Below are positions 15,511 to 18,238 of a stretch of 18,238 bases of DNA, piece after piece. Source of the stretch: Coriobacteriia bacterium (GTDB lineage Bacteria; Actinomycetota; Coriobacteriia; Coriobacteriales; UBA8131); NCBI GenBank assembly GCA_009781525.1, contig WQXZ01000012.1, positions 1 through 18,238 on the forward strand, in the 5' to 3' direction. Numbering within the stretch: position 1 is the first letter of the stretch; every line of letters begins with the position of its first letter. The notes beneath the pieces were generated by a model. The model saw nothing but the letters and a program-made list of their open reading frames with translations, was not told the DNA's origin and made no database searches. A program made the position numbers and the translations under genes.

Positions 15511-16304
15511 ATGGTTATCGATTTTCACACCCACGTCTTTCCCGATACCTTAGCTGAGCGCGCCATAAAGGTGCTTTACGACGAAGCTGATGGGCAATTC
15601 GAGCCTTCGCACAATGGAACTGTTTCTGGCCTAATACATACCATGAATGCCGCCGGTATCGACATCTCTGTCAACATGCCGGTCATAACCCGTCAGTCTC
15701 AGACAACCAGCACCAACCAGTGGGCGGTTGAAACCTGCTCCGATCGCATCATCAGCTTCGGCGCGGTTTTTCCGCACACAGACGACTACCAGCGCGACAT
15801 CGACTTCGTGGTCAGTCTCGGACTGAAAGGCATCAAGTTCCACGCTGAGTACCAACACTTCGTGCTGGACGACCCCCAGATGCTCAGGATCTACGACTAC
15901 GCCCTGGCTCAGGGACTGATCATTTTGCACCACGGAGGATATGACCCCGCTTTCCCGCACCGTATAGATCTTCTCCCCAGCAATTCCTAAACGTGGTCAA
16001 TGCCATGCAAGGAGGCACGATCATTGCTGCGCATCTCGGCGGACAAGGTCAGTGGGATGATGTGGAGAAGATCTTAGCTGGGAGTGATATTTACCTCGAT
16101 ACGTCGATGGGCTTTGAATACTACGATCACGAACAGTTTTTGCGGATAGTGCATAAGCATGGGGCGGATCGGATACTGTTTGCCACGGACTCGCCATGGA
16201 GTGATGCGCGGGCGGAGCTGAAATCGTTGCGAACACAGCCGCTCTCAGCAAAAGACATCGAGATGATCGCTAGCGGTAACGCCAGGCGGATACTGGGAAT
16301 CTAG
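15511..16304 (+). pseudogene. Amidohydrolase (Amidohydro_2 family), split by a -1 frameshift
   Basis: The first frame runs from the ATG at 15511 (GAGAAGG 7-9 bases upstream; an earlier ATG at 15475 lacks one) to a TAA at 15988-15990. Homology continues in another frame from about 15960 to 16304. Reading across with one base restored near 15954-15962 gives ...GYDPAFP-x-PYRSSPQQFLNVVNAMQGG..., a smooth family sequence of about 264 aa. Both halves keep metal-site elements: HTH at the N-terminus, HHGGYD before the break, then HLGG and the Asp of ATDSPW after it. Family members are metal-dependent hydrolases or decarboxylases on a TIM barrel. The preserved motifs and codon use after the break point to a recent mutation or a sequencing/assembly error rather than old decay. 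Confidence 0.88.
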
Positions 16305-16309
16305 TTGCA

Positions 16310-16370
16310 CTTTGCTGCTCGCGCCGTCTGCGCCGCTGCCTCGCGTCGCTGTCTGCGCTGCCGCCCGCTT
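16310..16370 (+). other. Adenine-free C/T/G tract after the amidohydrolase stop
   Basis: 61 consecutive bases contain no A (27 C, 18 G, 16 T), starting 5 bases past the stop. The block GTCTGCGC(C/T)GC occurs twice (about 16326 and 16351). It precedes the hairpin at 16429. Pyrimidine-rich unstructured RNA here would suit Rho loading, but this is inference. Confidence 0.5.
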
Positions 16371-16428
16371 AACCGCTCAATTCCGAGACTCGAGCATTTT
16401 CTTTCTTGTCAGTTGACCTCACCAACTT

Positions 16429-16459
16429 AAGAGGCCCGCTTACTTGGAGCAGGCCTCTT
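16429..16459. terminator. Hairpin between converging amidohydrolase and methyltransferase genes
   Basis: An 8-bp stem, AAGAGGCC (16429-16436) with GGCCTCTT (16452-16459), is extended inside by GCT/AGC and outside by CACCAA/TTGGTG pairing. The T tracts on both sides are weak. It lies 125 bases after the plus-strand stop and 61 bases after the minus-strand stop, so it may serve mainly the methyltransferase gene. Confidence 0.6.
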
Positions 16460-16519
16460 GGTGTGTTTATCATTTGTTGCCCGGAGTCACCTTTTGAAAC
16501 CAGACGAGTTCGAATTGGT

Positions 16520-17563
16520 TTAGTCAGTGTAACCGTATACTTCCTTACCATATCTGTAGCATTCGTTCCAGATCAGGCTCTTGAGGTCATCAAGATGTGT
16601 ATCGCCAACGAAACTGACCGGCCAGATCAAGGTTCCGAAAGCTCCGCCTGGGCTGTACTTGTCGATGGTAGCGCGAACATCTGCCTTGACCTCTTCGGGA
16701 TCATAGTTCGGGTAGTTGGCTGGATAGTGCTTGCCCCAGTCATGTACGCCAAGATAAGTCATCTGCTGCGGATACTTCTCTTTGAGAGCCATGATGTCAT
16801 TGGTCTCCTGTGCCGGCTCGACATACTTGACACCGTAATCAATCATATCAGGCAAGAATGGCTCAATGAAACCGCAGATGTGGAATATGATCGGCAGACC
16901 ACGCTCAACGGCTTGCTTTGAGAAGAGTTCATAATAAGGTCTGAACAGATCCCTGTACATTGCGAGCGAGAAGAACGGGCCACGCTCGGTGCAGGTATCA
17001 TCACTCAGTGACCAAATGTCGGGCTGGAATACGTCCAGGATCTGAGTGGTGAATGGAGTGTACAGCGAAGCAACATAGTCGAAGAGCTCTTTGACAGACT
17101 CAGGCTCTTCAGCCATGGCAACCATTGCACCTTCGAATCCCATCAGTCCAACAAGGAACATCCAAGGCCCAAAGCCATTCCCGGTTCTTAGGGCGGTCAC
17201 GCTACGGTCTAGGCCGATGCGCTCAAAGGCTTCATTCTTCTGGGCTTCAAGATCGATGTCGTCACGATACTTCGGCTTCGGCAGAACGTCGCCCCACTTG
17301 GTGATGTCTTCGAGAACGAAAACATCCGGCTCTGGCATTGCTGAGCCTGCTGTCTCCTGGTTCGGATAGTTCGTCACGCCCCACATGCTTGTCATGCTGC
17401 CATCTTCATTGATGGTTGGGGGTGGAAACAGCGACGCGCCAGCAGACTTCGATGATGTCTCCGGAATTGGCTCATTACCACTGAATGTGTAATAAGGCAC
17501 ATACTCCGGCATACCACCGCCTGCCAATTGCAAAAAATTGTCTTTCGGTGAAATCTTCGCCAT
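16520..17563 (-). CDS. Uroporphyrinogen decarboxylase (URO-D) family methyltransferase, MtaA/CmuA-like
   Basis: 347 aa from the ATG at 17563 (MAKISPKDN). AAAGGAA is 7 bases upstream, and a GTG at 17584 has no better site. The TIM-barrel pattern fits the URO-D superfamily branch that moves methyl groups to or from corrinoid proteins: early WGV and GFG blocks, FGPW, MYRDLFRPYYE, FHICGF (His228, Cys230) and YVEPAQETND. H-x-C is the first part of the zinc site. The third cysteine usually found in a P-G-C-x-I-P segment is not there (GTLIWPV instead). The only late cysteine is Cys335 in WNEC, so zinc binding may differ. It could start O-demethylation of a methoxylated compound imported by the divergent transporter. 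True heme-pathway HemE is unlikely because its N-terminal signatures are missing. Confidence 0.85.
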   Translation of the reverse strand: MAKISPKDNFLQLAGGGMPEYVPYYTFSGNEPIPETSSKSAGASLFPPPTINEDGSMTSMWGVTNYPNQETAGSAMPEPDVFVLEDITKWGDVLPKPKYRDDIDLEAQKNEAFERIGLDRSVTALRTGNGFGPWMFLVGLMGFEGAMVAMAEEPESVKELFDYVASLYTPFTTQILDVFQPDIWSLSDDTCTERGPFFSLAMYRDLFRPYYELFSKQAVERGLPIIFHICGFIEPFLPDMIDYGVKYVEPAQETNDIMALKEKYPQQMTYLGVHDWGKHYPANYPNYDPEEVKADVRATIDKYSPGGAFGTLIWPVSFVGDTHLDDLKSLIWNECYRYGKEVYGYTD

Positions 17564-17584
17564 ATTGCGATTCCTTTCCCTCAC

Positions 17585-17599
17585 TCGGCAGATTGCCGA
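17585..17599. promoter_or_regulatory. Small hairpin in the methyltransferase 5' leader
   Basis: TCGGCA-GAT-TGCCGA forms a 6-bp stem with a 3-base loop, 21 bases before the start codon. On the plus strand TTTCTTTTTACC follows, so it resembles a terminator for antisense transcription coming from the methyltransferase side. On the minus strand it lies just upstream of the ribosome binding site and could affect translation. Confidence 0.4.
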
Positions 17600-17921
17600 T
17601 TTCTTTTTACCGTAGCACTACCATTTGCTCTGACGCAAACACGACATAAGCGCCCTTCCTACCACGGCTTTCCAGAGCATTTTACAGATATATTCAAACA
17701 GTGAAAGACTTAAATGCAAAGTGCACAAAAAGCTGCACATTCATCTGATAATACTCAAATCTGAAGACAAGCAACTTACAAGCTTAATCGAACAATGTTC
17801 TTGCACCTTGCATCCAAAGGTTTATTCGTCTGAACAGATGGTTTACGTGTAGCTGAGTGTAGATTATCCAACAGACTGAAGGTACATTCTTTGTTAGCTT
17901 TGGTTAATTGCGTGAAATGGC

Positions 17922-17949
17922 TTGACAAATACTAAAGTGCGTCTATAGT
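17922..17949 (+). promoter_or_regulatory. Sigma-70-type promoter of the transporter
   Basis: A perfect -35 TTGACA (17922-17927) and -10 TATAGT (17944-17949) are separated by 16 bases. The transcript would start near 17957 and carry a leader of about 160 bases before the transporter start at 18118. Confidence 0.65.
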
Positions 17950-18010
17950 ACCTCTGGTGTTTACATTTTGTTGCCTTATCGTTGAGTGAGGTCTGACTGA
18001 GGAGGAGGAC

Positions 18011-18061
18011 ATCACGAAACGCTGGGTGACTAAAACCTATGTGGCTTTAAATGAGGGATAA
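18011..18061 (+). other. Possible leader peptide in the transporter 5' UTR, without canonical start
   Basis: A very strong Shine-Dalgarno, GAGGAGGAGGA (17999-18009), is followed at 18011 by ATC ACG AAA CGC TGG GTG and a frame closed by TAA at 18059-18061. That is 16 codons, TKRWVTKTYVALNEG after the first. The only standard start in this frame is a GTG at 18026, 16 bases after the binding site. ATC is a rare initiator. It may be a translated leader, a decoy ribosome site or part of an RNA structure. Confidence 0.25.
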
Positions 18062-18074
18062 GACTTTTAAAGTC
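18062..18074 (+). promoter_or_regulatory. Dyad upstream of the transporter ribosome binding site
   Basis: GACTTT-T-AAAGTC is a perfect 6-bp inverted repeat with one central base, 43 bases before the transporter start. The loop is too short for an RNA hairpin with all pairs formed, so a protein-binding site is the likelier reading. Confidence 0.3.
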
Positions 18075-18117
18075 GTTCGGGTTCTAGTAAAAAAACAAGA
18101 AAGAAAATGGAGGAGTA

Positions 18118-18238
18118 ATGGCTGAACAAAAAGAAATGAAGAAACATTTACCTTGGATATTCGCCTACCAGAGTGGTGTCGGTAGTTTCGGTACCACACT
18201 GATCTTAGGGTATCTGTCATTCTTCGTAACCGAGTACA
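18118..18238 (+). CDS. Major facilitator/GPH-type transporter, N-terminus only
   Basis: 40 codons are visible before the window ends. The ATG at 18118 has GGAGGAG at 18109-18115, 2 to 4 bases away. The protein begins with a charged cytoplasmic stretch (MAEQKEMKKH). It then enters a first membrane helix, WIFAYQSGVGSFGTTLILGYL, whose Y-x-x-G-x-x-G pattern is typical of the glycoside-pentoside-hexuronide:cation symporter branch of the major facilitator superfamily. It is divergent from the methyltransferase gene, which suggests it may import that pathway's substrate. With so little sequence the substrate and the exact subfamily are open. Confidence 0.7.
   Translation, partial: MAEQKEMKKHLPWIFAYQSGVGSFGTTLILGYLSFFVTEY

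Larger units (their letters stand above)
17564..18117. other. 554-bp divergent regulatory region, methyltransferase to transporter
   Basis: This AT-rich region has no gene of normal size. On the plus strand it has a near-consensus promoter (17922-17949), a Shine-Dalgarno-led mini-leader (18011-18061) and a dyad (18062-18074). Other inverted words are GAAC-AAT-GTTC at 17790-17800 and the hairpin at 17585-17599. A clear minus-strand promoter was not identified. The length and number of dyads suggest regulated divergent transcription. Confidence 0.5.

Noticed and set aside
16406..16921. 171-codon plus-strand frame overlapping the end of the methyltransferase gene
   Set aside because: It spans the terminator and runs antisense to conserved methyltransferase sequence, with no start signal.

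Overview
The window looks like a chromosomal piece of an anaerobic actinobacterium of the class Coriobacteriia, probably Eggerthellaceae-like. This is inferred from gene content, not from a marker gene. The indicators are a Tat-exported lipoprotein flavoprotein of the fumarate-reductase type, a ferredoxin-tailed aldo/keto reductase, a hydantoinase/oxoprolinase-family protein, and a uroporphyrinogen-decarboxylase-type methyltransferase divergent from a GPH/MFS-type transporter. All are typical of respiratory, amino-acid- and methoxyl-using gut anaerobes of that group. Base composition is moderate, with a few very GC-rich intergenic tracts.

Layout. 1-1500 (-): Tat-lipoprotein flavoprotein reductase, cut by the window edge. 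1501-2249: gene-free, with two 29-bp direct repeats, a perfect 44-bp inverted repeat around a 121-bp centre, and a promoter with an operator-like dyad. 2250-3311 (+): two tandem, paralogous YcxB-like membrane proteins ending at a strong hairpin shared with the opposing gdhA. 3419-6075 (-): NADP-type glutamate dehydrogenase, and upstream of it an aldo/keto reductase with two 4Fe-4S motifs. 6243-9201 (+): nicotinamidase (pncA) and a hydantoinase/oxoprolinase-family ASKHA protein. 9202-9795: gene-free, with a terminator and a second long inverted repeat. 9796-15208 (-): DUF948 protein, AI-2E-type permease and alanyl-tRNA synthetase. 15511-16304 (+): amidohydrolase split by a one-base frameshift. 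16520-17563 (-) and 18118 to the edge (+): methyltransferase and transporter, divergent across a 554-bp regulatory region.

How it fits together. Glutamate dehydrogenase and nicotinamidase are housekeeping nitrogen and NAD-salvage functions, and alaS is essential. The flavoprotein, the ferredoxin-type reductase and the methyltransferase/transporter pair point to small-molecule respiration and demethylation. No corrinoid protein or reductive activator is seen here, so a demethylation system, if present, continues outside the window.

The most unusual material is non-coding: two long inverted repeats, three strongly biased tracts directly after stop codons, and a transporter leader with a very strong Shine-Dalgarno but no canonical start codon after it. 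No clearly new multi-gene system was found. Several gene starts were moved to internal codons because only those have a properly spaced ribosome binding site.
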